From: Candidatus Aminicenantota bacterium
Lineage (GTDB): Bacteria; Acidobacteriota; Aminicenantia; Aminicenantales; Aminicenantaceae
Direction: 5' to 3'
NCBI GenBank assembly: GCA_016927475.1
Contig: JAFGMO010000091.1
Coordinates: 1 to 64,000 of the forward strand
Length of the DNA stretch: 64,000 nucleotides
Shown here: piece after piece, positions 9,361-18,358 of the stretch
Layout of the letters: each line of letters begins with the position of its first letter
Position numbering within the stretch: position 1 is the first letter of the stretch
Position numbers and translations under genes: made by a program
Notes under the pieces: model-generated
What the model was told of the DNA's origin: nothing
The model's input: the letters and a program-made list of their open reading frames with translations, nothing else
The model's database searches: none

Positions 9361-9985
9361 AGGATCGAAGAAGCCGGAAGTGATCGCCCTTTCCGGTTGC
9401 TATGGCGAAAATAATATGGGCGATGATATCCTTCTTGTATCGCTTTTGCGCGGACTCAGAAAAAAGTTCCCGGGAGGACATTTTGTCCTTTTTTCCGCCG
9501 ATTGCCGCAAAACACGACGGCTCCTGGAGCAGGAAGGATTTCCTCTTTCCGTAGTGGACTGTATTTATTCCGGCCGCTGGGGATTCCGGGAAAAACAAAA
9601 ATCTTTTGTGCCATCCTTTTACTGGTTTTTCCGGACATTCACCTGGCTGAAGCGAAGCGATCTATTCATCGTCGGACCGGGCAACCCGATCTTAGACCAT
9701 ACAAACCGGTTTAAAGTTGTTTTTTACGGTTCGAGGGCTTTTCTGGCCTGGCTGTTGGGAACGCCTGTTGCCTATGTCGGCGTTGGTGTGGGAGCGGTGA
9801 GGTGGTGGTTTTCGAAGATATTTTTCAGGTTCATTGGTAACCGGGCCGTTTTTATATCCCCGCGAGATGCGTATTCGGGCCGCGACCTGAAAAAATTGGG
9901 TATTTATAAGGCCCCGGTGATACCTCTGGCCGATCTGAGCTTCTGTGAGGTGAATGGTAAACAATATGCATCAAGCAAATTTTGA
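9353..9985 (+). CDS. Polysaccharide pyruvyltransferase-family protein, N-terminal part (split gene)
   Basis: This encodes the N-terminal domain of a CsaB/WcaK-like pyruvyltransferase, which adds ketal pyruvate to surface polysaccharides. The hallmark near the start, SGCYGENNMGDDILL, matches the family's glycine-rich N-terminus, and FIVGPGNPI plus YVGVGVG follow. The start is a GTG at 9353 overlapping the preceding stop. The frame ends at 9985, but the expected C-terminal domain continues in another frame from 9954. Full family members have both parts (about 390 residues), so this looks like one gene interrupted by a frameshift in the 9954-9985 overlap, or less likely two translationally coupled subunits. 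Confidence 0.72.
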   Translation: MNKGSKKPEVIALSGCYGENNMGDDILLVSLLRGLRKKFPGGHFVLFSADCRKTRRLLEQEGFPLSVVDCIYSGRWGFREKQKSFVPSFYWFFRTFTWLKRSDLFIVGPGNPILDHTNRFKVVFYGSRAFLAWLLGTPVAYVGVGVGAVRWWFSKIFFRFIGNRAVFISPRDAYSGRDLKKLGIYKAPVIPLADLSFCEVNGKQYASSKF

Positions 9986-10565
9986 TAGACCTGTCGGAGT
10001 TAGCCTTCGTTGGTTCGTCTTCAAGCATTATCCTCCGGATGTCGCCGGGAACTATCTTAATGTTGTGGCGGCATGGATGAGCGAGATTCACCGGGAATAC
10101 AAAAGCCAGTTTGTTTTTTTCCCTTTTTGTACGGAAAGCGAGCAGACAGACATAAAAGCTTTCAGGACGGTTCGCTCCGGATTGGGCATAAAAAATTTTC
10201 CCTTGAGTTTGGTTATTCCCACCGGTTTTTCCAACCTGCGGGAATCCATCGGCCGATGCGGCGCCTTCCTAGGAACGAGATACCATTCGGTCCTTTTGGC
10301 CGTCCAGCAGAAGGTCCCCGTACTGGCCCTTTCCTACGATCAAAAAACGGAAAAATTCATGAAACAGGCGGGACTTGATGAATTTTTTATCAAAGTGGAA
10401 GATATGACCCTTAATTTGCTGATGGAAAAATGGCGAAAGCTCATCCTGGCGAAGAAAGAACTCATTCAAGCCTATAGCGGTATCTGCCGGGAGCAGAGGC
10501 GTCTGGCCTTGAGGCACATTGACCTGGTGGAACAGGCCGTTCTGGGTAAAAAGCCTTTGGCCTGA
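9954..10565 (+). CDS. Polysaccharide pyruvyltransferase-family protein, C-terminal part (split gene)
   Basis: This is the C-terminal domain matching the preceding reading frame. RPVGVSLRW, SIGRCGAFLGTRYHSVLLAVQQKVPVLALSYDQKTEKFM is the conserved binding region of CsaB-type enzymes (the Gx-RYH-S-x-A-x...YDxK pattern). It starts at an ATG inside the 3' end of the previous frame (32-base overlap). In the normal family this domain lies on the same polypeptide. Fusion of the two frames near 9954-9985 gives a continuous family-like protein with no residues missing, which favours a single-base frameshift. Confidence 0.72.
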   Translation: MVNNMHQANFDRPVGVSLRWFVFKHYPPDVAGNYLNVVAAWMSEIHREYKSQFVFFPFCTESEQTDIKAFRTVRSGLGIKNFPLSLVIPTGFSNLRESIGRCGAFLGTRYHSVLLAVQQKVPVLALSYDQKTEKFMKQAGLDEFFIKVEDMTLNLLMEKWRKLILAKKELIQAYSGICREQRRLALRHIDLVEQAVLGKKPLA

Positions 10566-10627
10566 CTGTTTCTTCTGCCAAAATTGGTTTGTTTTAAAGT
10601 AAATACCGGGAAGAGGAGAAGGACAAA

Positions 10628-11374
10628 ATGGATTCCGGATTGATTTATTCATTGGTTGTCCTTGTCCTTTTTTCGGCTGCTTTTCTTCGTTCGGCCGTAG
10701 GTTTCGGGGATGCCGTTCTTGCCATGCCTTTCTTGGCTGTTTTGGTTGGAGTGCGGACGGCGACTCCCCTTGTTGCTTTTTGTGCTTCATCCATCGCTTT
10801 TTTCATTCTGGTCGGAAACTGGCGGAAAGCGGACTGGAGAGCGACGCTTCACTTGATCCTGGCAACACTCGCCGGTATTCCTTTCGGTCTTTTTTTTATT
10901 ACCCGGCTGTCCGAAGACATCCTGAAAACGGCTTTAGGGGCACTGATTTTGGTCTACGGCGCATACCGTTTGTTCCGGCCGAATATAAAAAAACTCGGGA
11001 GTTCCCTGCCGCCGGCTTATGCTTTTGGGTTTGCCGCCGGCATGCTGGGAGGAGCTTATAATACCAACGGTCCTCCTATTGTTGTCTATGGCACCATGCG
11101 GAGATGGGACCCGGAGCACTTTCGGGCTACGCTTCAGGGTTATTTTTTGCCCACCGGTCTTTTTATCCTGGCCGGCCACGGCGTGTCAGGGCTGTGGACC
11201 TTTCGCGTGCTGAAACTATATTTATTGGCCGTTCCTTTTGTCCTTTTGGGGGTTTACCTTGGAGGGAAGCTAAACAGGTCTCTTCCGCTGAAGTTGTTTG
11301 AAAAGTGGATTAATATTGTTCTTATCGCCTTGGGGATTCTTCTCGTCGTCCGGACGGTTTTTATCCAATACTGA
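10628..11374 (+). CDS. TSUP (TauE/SafE) family membrane transporter
   Basis: A 248-residue integral membrane protein with about seven or eight hydrophobic helices. The N-terminal half has the typical FLRSAVGFGDAVLAMPFLAVLVG and the second half the related AGMLGGAYNTNGPPIVVYG, the duplicated family motif. The family exports sulfite, sulfoacetate and related organosulfur anions; the true substrate here is unknown. The gene follows the pyruvyltransferase fragments after 62 bases, with a GGGAAGAGGAGAAGG stretch giving a good ribosome site. It converges on the PD40 lipoprotein gene. Confidence 0.88.
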   Translation: MDSGLIYSLVVLVLFSAAFLRSAVGFGDAVLAMPFLAVLVGVRTATPLVAFCASSIAFFILVGNWRKADWRATLHLILATLAGIPFGLFFITRLSEDILKTALGALILVYGAYRLFRPNIKKLGSSLPPAYAFGFAAGMLGGAYNTNGPPIVVYGTMRRWDPEHFRATLQGYFLPTGLFILAGHGVSGLWTFRVLKLYLLAVPFVLLGVYLGGKLNRSLPLKLFEKWINIVLIALGILLVVRTVFIQY

Positions 11375-11394
11375 AAGAGCATGGATAACCCGGG

Positions 11395-12330
11395 TTAGTT
11401 CCAGTCCGGAAATACATCATTCCCCGGGCTGTCGAAGAGGAACCAGGCTTTTCGGGTGGAGACCTCCACAACCCATAATTGCCAGTCTCCTTCATGGCTG
11501 TGCTGTGCGGACGAACAAAAAACGATATAGAGGCCATCGGGAGACCAGGAAGGAAAATAATCATAGGTTTTGTCTCTTTCCGTTAGGCGAACCTTGTTGC
11601 TTCCGTCCGGAGACATGATCCAGATATCTCCCTTTCCGTCGGCTGCAGAAGAAACATAAGCGATATGCTTCCCATCCTTGGAAAACCGCGGCCGGCAGCT
11701 GTCTCCTCCTTCGTTAAGAAAGGTTACTTTTTTGGAGTGTGTGTTGTAGACGGCTACATCCCAGCCTATGGACCTTTTTCCGGTGAAAGCCAAGAGAGTT
11801 CCTGTGGGCGATACATGGGCGATGGCGTGCGTTTTGCCATATCCGGGAATTATACGTCTAATGCGCCCCGTTTGAAGCTGGATACGGTAGAGGGCTATTT
11901 CTTTTCTCATGAATTTTTTATTTTCCCGGGTGAAAACAATGCTCTGGCCGCCGGGATACCAGCCCGGATCCGTCTCTTCAAGAGGCCCGGATGTCACCGT
12001 CTTTGTTTTGCTTCCGTCGGATTTCATGATAAAAATATCGTAATGACCTTCTTTATCGGCGGCGTATGCAATTCTTTTTCCATCCGGTGACCAGACGGGA
12101 AAGATATCATCCCATTCGTTGTCAGTCAGTCTGTTAAGACCTTTTGCCGTGAGGAGAAAAATCTCGTTATCGCCGTCCTGGTTGGACTGGAAAATGATCC
12201 TGCCATTCAGGATAAAATTCTCAGAGGGAGAATCGGCCGGCTCGGGTTTTTTTTGTGTGGAAGAGTGTTCGCAAGCTGAAACTGCCGTGATAAAAAGGCA
12301 AAATAGTAAGGTTGCCGTTTGTCGTTTCAT
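11395..12330 (-). CDS. PD40/TolB-like beta-propeller lipoprotein
   Basis: A 311-residue lipoprotein. The signal ends at a lipobox (AVSAC, Cys20), followed by a short linker and a propeller of PD40 repeats (SPDGKRIAYAADKEGHYDIF, GKHIAYVSSAADGKGDIW, SPDGLYIVFCSS). The repeats match those in TolB and DPP-IV N-terminal domains, which act in protein interaction rather than catalysis. It is the last gene after the DegT aminotransferase (11 bases between), so it is probably in the same transcript, though its link to sugar synthesis is unclear. The product is likely anchored in a membrane facing the periplasm. Confidence 0.85.
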   Translation of the reverse strand: MKRQTATLLFCLFITAVSACEHSSTQKKPEPADSPSENFILNGRIIFQSNQDGDNEIFLLTAKGLNRLTDNEWDDIFPVWSPDGKRIAYAADKEGHYDIFIMKSDGSKTKTVTSGPLEETDPGWYPGGQSIVFTRENKKFMRKEIALYRIQLQTGRIRRIIPGYGKTHAIAHVSPTGTLLAFTGKRSIGWDVAVYNTHSKKVTFLNEGGDSCRPRFSKDGKHIAYVSSAADGKGDIWIMSPDGSNKVRLTERDKTYDYFPSWSPDGLYIVFCSSAQHSHEGDWQLWVVEVSTRKAWFLFDSPGNDVFPDWN

Positions 12331-12341
12331 AACAAAAAAAG

Positions 12342-13529
12342 CTAGGTTTTACTTCGTATTTTTTTTACGGCCGCGCAAACCGTATCGATCTGTTCTTCGG
12401 TCAGGGCTAATCCGGAGGGCAAATAGAACCCTTTTTCCGAGAGTCCATTGGATACGGGGAAGTTTTGGTCAAATGATTCCCAATCGCGGAGGAAAACGAA
12501 CTGCCGGTGTGCCGGGATAAAAAATGAACGGGTGTCTATTCCTTCCTCCTTTAAGGCGGCCATCAGCATGTCGCGGGGTTTTCCGAATGCTTCTTCGACG
12601 ACGACGGCATACATCCAGTAGACATTTTTTGCCCAGTGTTTTTCTTCGGGCAGGCGAAGACCTTCCACATCCTGAAGACGTTCATCATAGGCGGCGGCCA
12701 TTTTCCGCTTTATGCCGATGAACCGGTCGATCTCTTCCAGCATAGAAACACCCACGGCGGCTTGCAGGTTGGTCATCCTGTAGTTGAAGGCAAGTTCCGT
12801 GTGCAAGAATCTTTTTTCGGTGGAGTGGGCCAGGTCCTTGAGTCTTCGTGCCTTATCCGCGATGCTGTCGTTTTCGGTGACCATCATGCCGCCTTCCCCG
12901 GTGGTGATGATCTTGTTGGCGTAAAAACTGAAACATCCTGCATCTCCCATTGTTCCGGCATAAAAGGCTTCCCCTTTATTCTTTTGGGAATAATAAAGAG
13001 CTCCGTGGGCCTCTGCCGCATCTTCCACGATGAAAAGGTTAAATTCTTCAGCGATAGCGCTGACGTCATCCATGGGGCAGCAGTGTCCATAGAGATGGAC
13101 GGGCAGGATGGCTTTGACAAAACGTCCGGTGTTTTTATTGATGGTTTTTTTTGATTTTGGATTGTATTCACACTGGGACTCAAGGAATTCCCGGACTTTT
13201 TCCGGATTGATGTTGAATATATCCGGGTCGACATCGATAAACACGGGTTTAGCGCCCGTATACAGGACGGCATAGGGCACAGCGATCATGGTTAGGTCGG
13301 GAACGATAACTTCGTCTTCGGGGCCGATTCCCAGGCTTTCCAGGGCCAGGTGAAGAGCCGTGGTGCCGCTGGTTGTGGTGACGGCATGCTTGGTGCCCAG
13401 AAACCGGGCGAAGTTTTCTTCAAATGTTGTGATGTATTTTCCGGCCGATGAGATCCAATTGGTCTTTATGCAGTCCGTTACATATTTAAGGGTATTTTTG
13501 GCCATCAAAGGTTCGTTGACGGGGATCAT
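12342..13529 (-). CDS. DegT/DnrJ/EryC1/StrS-family sugar aminotransferase
   Basis: A 395-residue PLP-dependent aminotransferase. TSGTTALHLALESLGIGPEDEVIVP, the cofactor Asp in VEDAAEAHGA (~170) and the Schiff-base Lys in ANKIITTGEGG (~206) are all present. The family aminates keto sugars on nucleotide carriers. The start is set at the ATG at 13527-13529: an AAGGAG ribosome site lies about ten bases upstream and the cupin stop just precedes it, whereas the longer frame to 13562 overlaps the cupin gene. It is the downstream partner of the cupin, a pairing known from 3-amino-3,6-dideoxyhexose pathways (FdtA/FdtB type). The exact sugar is inference. Confidence 0.9.
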   Translation of the reverse strand: MIPVNEPLMAKNTLKYVTDCIKTNWISSAGKYITTFEENFARFLGTKHAVTTTSGTTALHLALESLGIGPEDEVIVPDLTMIAVPYAVLYTGAKPVFIDVDPDIFNINPEKVREFLESQCEYNPKSKKTINKNTGRFVKAILPVHLYGHCCPMDDVSAIAEEFNLFIVEDAAEAHGALYYSQKNKGEAFYAGTMGDAGCFSFYANKIITTGEGGMMVTENDSIADKARRLKDLAHSTEKRFLHTELAFNYRMTNLQAAVGVSMLEEIDRFIGIKRKMAAAYDERLQDVEGLRLPEEKHWAKNVYWMYAVVVEEAFGKPRDMLMAALKEEGIDTRSFFIPAHRQFVFLRDWESFDQNFPVSNGLSEKGFYLPSGLALTEEQIDTVCAAVKKIRSKT

Positions 13530-13530
13530 G

Positions 13531-13932
13531 TCAAAAAAACTCCTTGTCGTCGAATCCGGCATAGGGCCCCTGTTTGATCTCGATCATCTTGGTGTCTTCC
13601 AGGATTTCAATCAGATGTCCTCCCCGGGCCAAAAGAATGACATCGCCGGGATTCAGAATAACCGATTTCAGCATTTTTCCCTCATCATTATAAAGATCGA
13701 CTTTTAGTTTTCCTTCGAAAACGACAAGGACTTCCTGTGTGCGTTGAATCTCACGCTTGACGAGTTTGTGCCGGTGTCGGTTGATGGTTTTCCCCCGGGG
13801 ATGGATAAGCATTCCCAGTTGTTGGGAAAATTCACCGGGAGTGAAAAAATGTATCCCCGGCTGGTTGAAATCCTTACGGAGGACAATGGCAAAAATATGA
13901 TCGTTTTCTTTAATGGTTTCAATATGTTCCAT
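13531..13932 (-). CDS. Cupin-fold protein, possible nucleotide-sugar ketoisomerase
   Basis: A 133-residue single-domain cupin with a His-rich metal-site segment (HPRGKTINRHRH) and the second cupin box (LNPGDVILLARGGHLIEI). It lies directly between a GT2 gene and a sugar aminotransferase, its stop one base before the aminotransferase ATG. In FdtA/QdtA-type pathways a cupin isomerase supplies the 3-keto sugar to such an aminotransferase, so that role is plausible. The sequence also resembles WbuC-like cupins of O-antigen clusters with no fixed function. The cupin assignment is firm; the isomerase role is inference from its neighbour. Confidence 0.75.
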   Translation of the reverse strand: MEHIETIKENDHIFAIVLRKDFNQPGIHFFTPGEFSQQLGMLIHPRGKTINRHRHKLVKREIQRTQEVLVVFEGKLKVDLYNDEGKMLKSVILNPGDVILLARGGHLIEILEDTKMIEIKQGPYAGFDDKEFF

Positions 13933-13935
13933 GGT

Positions 13936-14685
13936 TTATGCCTTCTTTTTTATTTTTGAGAATCTCAGTCTTAAGGTAAGCCATATATATTTTAATCCTT
14001 TTCTCAGATAATGGAAAATATTAGTCCCGGTTTTGGAAACACCTTCACGACGGGCACGGCAGACGTAGGGGATTTCCCGGACAGTAAAGCCTCGTTTGAT
14101 GGTTCTGTAAATAAGATCGATGAAATATTCTCCGTAATCTCCTTTTAAAACGATACCCTCCAGGACTTTTTTTTTCAGAGCGATGAAGCCGCTGGTATAA
14201 TCCCCGAAAGAAGGTGACAATACGGTCCTGGTAAAAATATTCAGCAGGTTGCTCATTAAAAAGGCTGTGAGGGTGTCCCCGCTTCCTGATATGATCTCCA
14301 CCCCCCCGCCTTTAACGAACCGGGATCCGACAGCAACATCCGCTCCCCTATTCAGGCAGGATAGAAGCTCTTTGATTTTTTCCGGAGGCATGGAAAGATC
14401 ACAGTCCATCCAGACAATGATGTCTCCTTTGGCGGCCGCGATTCCGTCGTTCAGGGCCGAAACCAAACCCCTTTTATCAATTCTCCTTAAAAGATGAAGG
14501 TCGGGATGATTTTCAGCCAAGTGTTCGACCTCCCTCCAGGTTCCATCCGGCGAGTCGTCATCAACGACGATGATCTCCGTTTTGTCTCCGCTGTTGGCAA
14601 AGATGGCTTCTATAAGGGGGCCGATGTTATTTCTCTCGTTATAGGTGGGGAGGATAACCGAAATGTCGACAGGTTCTTTTTTCAC
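13936..14685 (-). CDS. GT2 family polyprenyl-phosphate glycosyltransferase (DPM1-like)
   Basis: A 249-residue cytoplasmic family 2 glycosyltransferase with VILPTYNERNNI, VVDDDSPDGTW and the DxD motif WMDCDL. These enzymes make polyprenyl-phosphate sugars, the donors used by GT-C membrane transferases. The start is taken as the GTG at 14685, preceded by GGAAAGGGA; the longer frame to 14865 runs into the upstream GT-C gene. It sits 19 bases after that GT-C gene, which fits a donor-maker/transferase pair. A close paralogue is encoded at 29681-30439. It lacks C-terminal GtrA-like helices. Confidence 0.87.
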   Translation of the reverse strand: MKKEPVDISVILPTYNERNNIGPLIEAIFANSGDKTEIIVVDDDSPDGTWREVEHLAENHPDLHLLRRIDKRGLVSALNDGIAAAKGDIIVWMDCDLSMPPEKIKELLSCLNRGADVAVGSRFVKGGGVEIISGSGDTLTAFLMSNLLNIFTRTVLSPSFGDYTSGFIALKKKVLEGIVLKGDYGEYFIDLIYRTIKRGFTVREIPYVCRARREGVSKTGTNIFHYLRKGLKYIWLTLRLRFSKIKKKA

Positions 14686-14704
14686 GATGTCCCTTTCCTG
14701 CCGG

Positions 14705-17119
14705 TCATTTTTCCCCGGATTGTGTTGTGAATGAAATGTCTTGAAGAAAGGCCGCTGTTTTCCATAGATCGCGGGATGAATGAACAAGAACATATTTGAA
14801 CTGTAAAGTGATAATGCTGCCCTCCTTCCTAAAACAGTCATAAACGCACGGAACGGAAACAACATTCTTTCCGTCCCTAAGAGGAAGCTCCGTCAGTTTA
14901 TTATCATTAACATAAAAAGATACAGTCTGACAATATTTTCCGTACCAGAAAGGATGGCTGAAAGGGATGGGGGAATAAAGGCAAAGGATTAATTTAGTGC
15001 CGGGTTCAACCGCTTGGTTGCATCGACAAGAGGCTGTTTTGGCACATACGAGAAGGGACCTGCCCTCCCGGTTTCTTCGGGGACCGAATCCTGAAAGATA
15101 ATCGATTTTCCGGCGTTTTTCCGCTGGTTTGATAGGAAGAACGTCTGGTTTTTCTTGAAAGACCGGTGTTGCGGGCAGACCCATGTAATCTAAGTGGAAC
15201 CGGACGAAAAAAGAGGATGTTTCCGGAATGGGAACATCAACTGTGAAATATGTGCGGCCGGGCAGGGGAACGGATCTTATAATGGAGTCCTTTATGTTTA
15301 CCTGCAGACGATAGCTTTCCGGAGATATCGTCTCCCGTTTGAAATGAAGTTTGAGATCTTTGCCGGAAGAAGAAGCTCCGGAGAGCGAGATGGAAGGGGA
15401 ATCTTGGGGAAGAGGGGCTTGAAAGGTCCTGGAATAGATTTCCCCTTGGATGTCATAAACCAATAGGTATTCACTGCTCCGCCGGCTGGAATAGGGTACA
15501 TTGGTTTTATCAAGAAGGGCCAGAAGGCGGGAGGCTTTATGGGCTTGTTCGGGTTCGTCCATCTGAAAGATCCAGTTTTCCGTCTCGCCCGAATTTTCAT
15601 AGCGGAGTTTGTAAGGATAATAACGTTCGACGGAATAGGAAGCGGCCGTTATATTTTCTTTTGAGAGAGCATTAAAAAGATAGGATGTCCAGTATTCTCC
15701 CATCCAATATTTTTTTCCTGTTTCCAGCATGTCCTGCAGCGTTTGTTTCCTTTGCCGGTGGTTCGACTGTACGCTTTTCAGATAGGCAGTCCCGTCTTTC
15801 CAGCCGGTCAGAAAAAACAGGAGGAGAAAAAGAGCAGTGATAGCCGGGAATCTCAACCGGGGTTTTAGTTGAAGAAAAAGCGATCCGAGGATCACGGGAA
15901 TGGCGGTGTAAAGAATATAATGATAGCGGATGACATGCATGGCGCTGAAGTCCGAGGCCAGATATATCACCGAGAAAAACAGGAAAAAAACAGCGAATAT
16001 GGAGCGGGGCCGTGTTTTTTTGCGGTATAAAGAAATCATCAGAAGGATCCAACCAAAAAGAAGAAGAAACGGAAAAACATGGTGAAAAGTTTTTATGTCG
16101 GGGGATAGCAATGAAAGCAAAAAGCGGTAGGCCACTTGCAACCGTTCCAACAAGCTCCCTGCGCCTTCATCTCCTCCTTTGAGAAATTGGAAAAGGGTAA
16201 ATCTCTCAAAAATTTCGTTGAGGATGACAGGAAAACAACCGCAACAGAAAAAAATGAACATTTCCAGATACCGTTTGATTTGAAGTTTAAAGTGTCCTAT
16301 GAGGTAAACAGCAGCCGTCAGGATGAAAATGACGCTTATTTGATGGGTCCAGAAGGCGAGACCCATGATAAAGGCAAGGACGGGAACAAGGTTTTTTCTG
16401 CGCGCAAAACATATTTTATGGGTGAGAAAAAGGATCAAAATTCCGAAAAGAAAAACAACAGGGAATCCGGAGCCCACATCAAACCCCGCTATCATTCCAT
16501 GCCTGAAGGGGAGGCCGTAAAAAAGAAGTACCGCGCAAGCCACATCAAAGGAAAAAATTTCTTTGACAAACAGATACAAAAAAATCAGGAAAAGGATAAA
16601 CAAAATATGAGCGAAAAATTTTGTCATGAAGTTGGAGTAGCCGAAGATCTTATACATCACACCGGAAAGATGCGATGGAAAGCTTCCCTGGAAAAAGGCT
16701 CCGTAATAAAAAAGCGGAGGTCTTTTTCCTTCGGCGATGTGTTTTCCCATAAGCGCCGGGATGGCCTCATCTGAGTCCATCAGGCCGAAATGGCTGGCGA
16801 GGTAGGGAATGCGTACAGCGGTTATCAGGAGGATAATAATCAGGATGATGAGTGTTTTTCGTTCCGGCTTAAGATTAATCCGGAAGCCACGGGATCTGAT
16901 CCTGAGAACCAGGCTGATGAAGGTGATTAACAATAAGGGGCCGGCCGCTGCCATGAAAGGGATTTTCGAATCCCGAAGATATGAGAAATTGTCCTTGAAC
17001 CAGAGAAGCACAGAAGAGAGATAAAAAAAGAGCTGGATTCCTAAAAGGAAATTTTTGCCTTTCCCCCTATCCCATTTCATATCAGAAAACCGATATCGTG
17101 ACAGATAAGGATTCGCCAT
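14705..17119 (-). CDS. GT-C fold membrane glycosyltransferase (ArnT/PMT-like)
   Basis: An 804-residue protein with about eleven to thirteen transmembrane helices in the first ~480 residues and a large C-terminal soluble domain (~500-804). The first outer loop contains LMDSDEAIPALMGKHIAEG, the acidic DE pair typical of GT-C catalytic loops. Such enzymes transfer sugars from polyprenyl-phosphate donors on the outer face. It heads an operon with the GT2, cupin and aminotransferase genes. The C-terminal SHPFWYGKYCQ block is shared with the paralogue encoded at 56527-58935. The acceptor is unknown. Confidence 0.85.
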   Translation of the reverse strand: MANPYLSRYRFSDMKWDRGKGKNFLLGIQLFFYLSSVLLWFKDNFSYLRDSKIPFMAAAGPLLLITFISLVLRIRSRGFRINLKPERKTLIILIIILLITAVRIPYLASHFGLMDSDEAIPALMGKHIAEGKRPPLFYYGAFFQGSFPSHLSGVMYKIFGYSNFMTKFFAHILFILFLIFLYLFVKEIFSFDVACAVLLFYGLPFRHGMIAGFDVGSGFPVVFLFGILILFLTHKICFARRKNLVPVLAFIMGLAFWTHQISVIFILTAAVYLIGHFKLQIKRYLEMFIFFCCGCFPVILNEIFERFTLFQFLKGGDEGAGSLLERLQVAYRFLLSLLSPDIKTFHHVFPFLLLFGWILLMISLYRKKTRPRSIFAVFFLFFSVIYLASDFSAMHVIRYHYILYTAIPVILGSLFLQLKPRLRFPAITALFLLLFFLTGWKDGTAYLKSVQSNHRQRKQTLQDMLETGKKYWMGEYWTSYLFNALSKENITAASYSVERYYPYKLRYENSGETENWIFQMDEPEQAHKASRLLALLDKTNVPYSSRRSSEYLLVYDIQGEIYSRTFQAPLPQDSPSISLSGASSSGKDLKLHFKRETISPESYRLQVNIKDSIIRSVPLPGRTYFTVDVPIPETSSFFVRFHLDYMGLPATPVFQEKPDVLPIKPAEKRRKIDYLSGFGPRRNREGRSLLVCAKTASCRCNQAVEPGTKLILCLYSPIPFSHPFWYGKYCQTVSFYVNDNKLTELPLRDGKNVVSVPCVYDCFRKEGSIITLQFKYVLVHSSRDLWKTAAFLQDISFTTQSGEK

Positions 17120-17198
17120 ACAGCCGGGGAGGACTATGTCCGTTCTTTATCTGCGCAGAAATCTTTATTTACGGGCCGGAATCCGGTAGTCCGGCGGT

Positions 17199-18296
17199 TT
17201 ACAGATTAAAGCGATACAAGATGCCGATTGCCCATTGCGTGCCGCCGAGGTTGACCCTGATATCATCCACATAGGTTTCCGCCATGTTGTATTTGAAGAA
17301 TGCTTTGGCAGCCAGGAACGGTGTGATGTGAAAGAGCGTTCCGCCTTGGATGTGAAAACCGGTTTCAGAGCCCTCAGTGGAGGAGACGGGGAAATCTTCG
17401 GGATAGGTCTCTTTGAAGGTGATGTAGTCTATTCCGAATCCAATAAAGGGAGAAAACTTGTTCAGGTCAAAAGAATAGCGGAGGGCCAGGGAAACGTCCA
17501 TCATCTTCAAGGTAATGTCTTCTTCAAAAAAGGTGGTTTGTCCGCTGGATTTTTGCGATGAGAAAGCGAACCATATGTTTAGTCCACGGAAACCTTGGAT
17601 GGGAGGTATGGGAAGGGAATATTGAGCGCCAAACAAGAAGCTGGAGCTGCCGTATATTTCAGTAAATACTTCATCCTGCATGAAATAAAAACCGGCAAAA
17701 GGACCAATGGTAAATTTGTCACGAGCGGTTGATTTTGCCGGAGGGACGGCAGGTTTTTTCTCTGTAGGTTCTGCTTTTTTTGCTTCTGGTTTGACTTCTT
17801 CTTTTTTCTTTTCAGCGGGTTTTTCGGGTTCGGTAATTTTCGCCGGCACTTCTACCGGAGGTTTTTCTTCTTCAACTTTCTCCAAAATGGGCTCCTCAAT
17901 TTCTTCCTGCCAGAATGAAATCTGTATACCTTGTTCGACGTCCTCTATTTTGAAGAGAGGAGCCTGGATATCCAGATCAAATACGATGCGTGTAACCGTA
18001 GGATCAGGTTTTCCCGATCGAATGGTTAGAACACCCATTTTGTTAACCTCGATAGGTGTAGCCACTGCTATTCCCGAGACCTGGGGAAAATCAATGACCA
18101 GACGGTTGGGGTTCATAATAGTCAGAGACTCATAAGAGATACCCTTTTCAAATTCTATGAGAACTTTCAACTGGTCGTCCATGATTTGATAGCTAATGCT
18201 TTTGATTTCCTTTGATTCCGGGACCTGCCCGAACATAGAGAAAGTAATAAGTGTTAACAGGCTCAGCCCGATCAAGCCTCTTTTCATGTTTTTCAA
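17199..18296 (-). CDS. AMIN-domain protein with outer-membrane beta-barrel
   Basis: A 365-residue exported protein. A signal peptide (MKNMKRGLIGLSLLTLITFSMFG) leads an AMIN domain (about 30-130: NRLVIDFPQVSG, TRIVFDLD), then a Pro/Glu/Lys-rich linker (about 140-190) and a C-terminal barrel ending in IRVNLGGTQWAIGILYRFNL, with a final aromatic/hydrophobic strand. AMIN domains bind peptidoglycan or target proteins to cell-envelope machines; the linker may cross the periplasm. The last 20 residues resemble those of the small barrel encoded at 52017-52673. A strong promoter precedes it at 18359-18387. Confidence 0.82.
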   Translation of the reverse strand: MKNMKRGLIGLSLLTLITFSMFGQVPESKEIKSISYQIMDDQLKVLIEFEKGISYESLTIMNPNRLVIDFPQVSGIAVATPIEVNKMGVLTIRSGKPDPTVTRIVFDLDIQAPLFKIEDVEQGIQISFWQEEIEEPILEKVEEEKPPVEVPAKITEPEKPAEKKKEEVKPEAKKAEPTEKKPAVPPAKSTARDKFTIGPFAGFYFMQDEVFTEIYGSSSFLFGAQYSLPIPPIQGFRGLNIWFAFSSQKSSGQTTFFEEDITLKMMDVSLALRYSFDLNKFSPFIGFGIDYITFKETYPEDFPVSSTEGSETGFHIQGGTLFHITPFLAAKAFFKYNMAETYVDDIRVNLGGTQWAIGILYRFNL

Positions 18297-18358
18297 GGTT
18301 TCCTCCTTACCAGGTGTGCCTAGGTATCAGTTGATTTTTGTAAAACATTGAATTGATA

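Noticed and set aside
10269..10790. A 173-codon minus-strand frame over the pyruvyltransferase/TSUP junction
   Set aside because: It is antisense to two supported genes and has Gln/Lys-rich, family-free sequence.
16136..16774. A 212-codon plus-strand frame inside the GT-C gene
   Set aside because: Low-complexity, Lys-rich translation of the complement of transmembrane codons; no ribosome site or family match.
17175..17195. Terminator after the AMIN/barrel gene
   Set aside because: GCCGG/CCGGC hairpin directly after the stop lacks a U-tract on the relevant strand.
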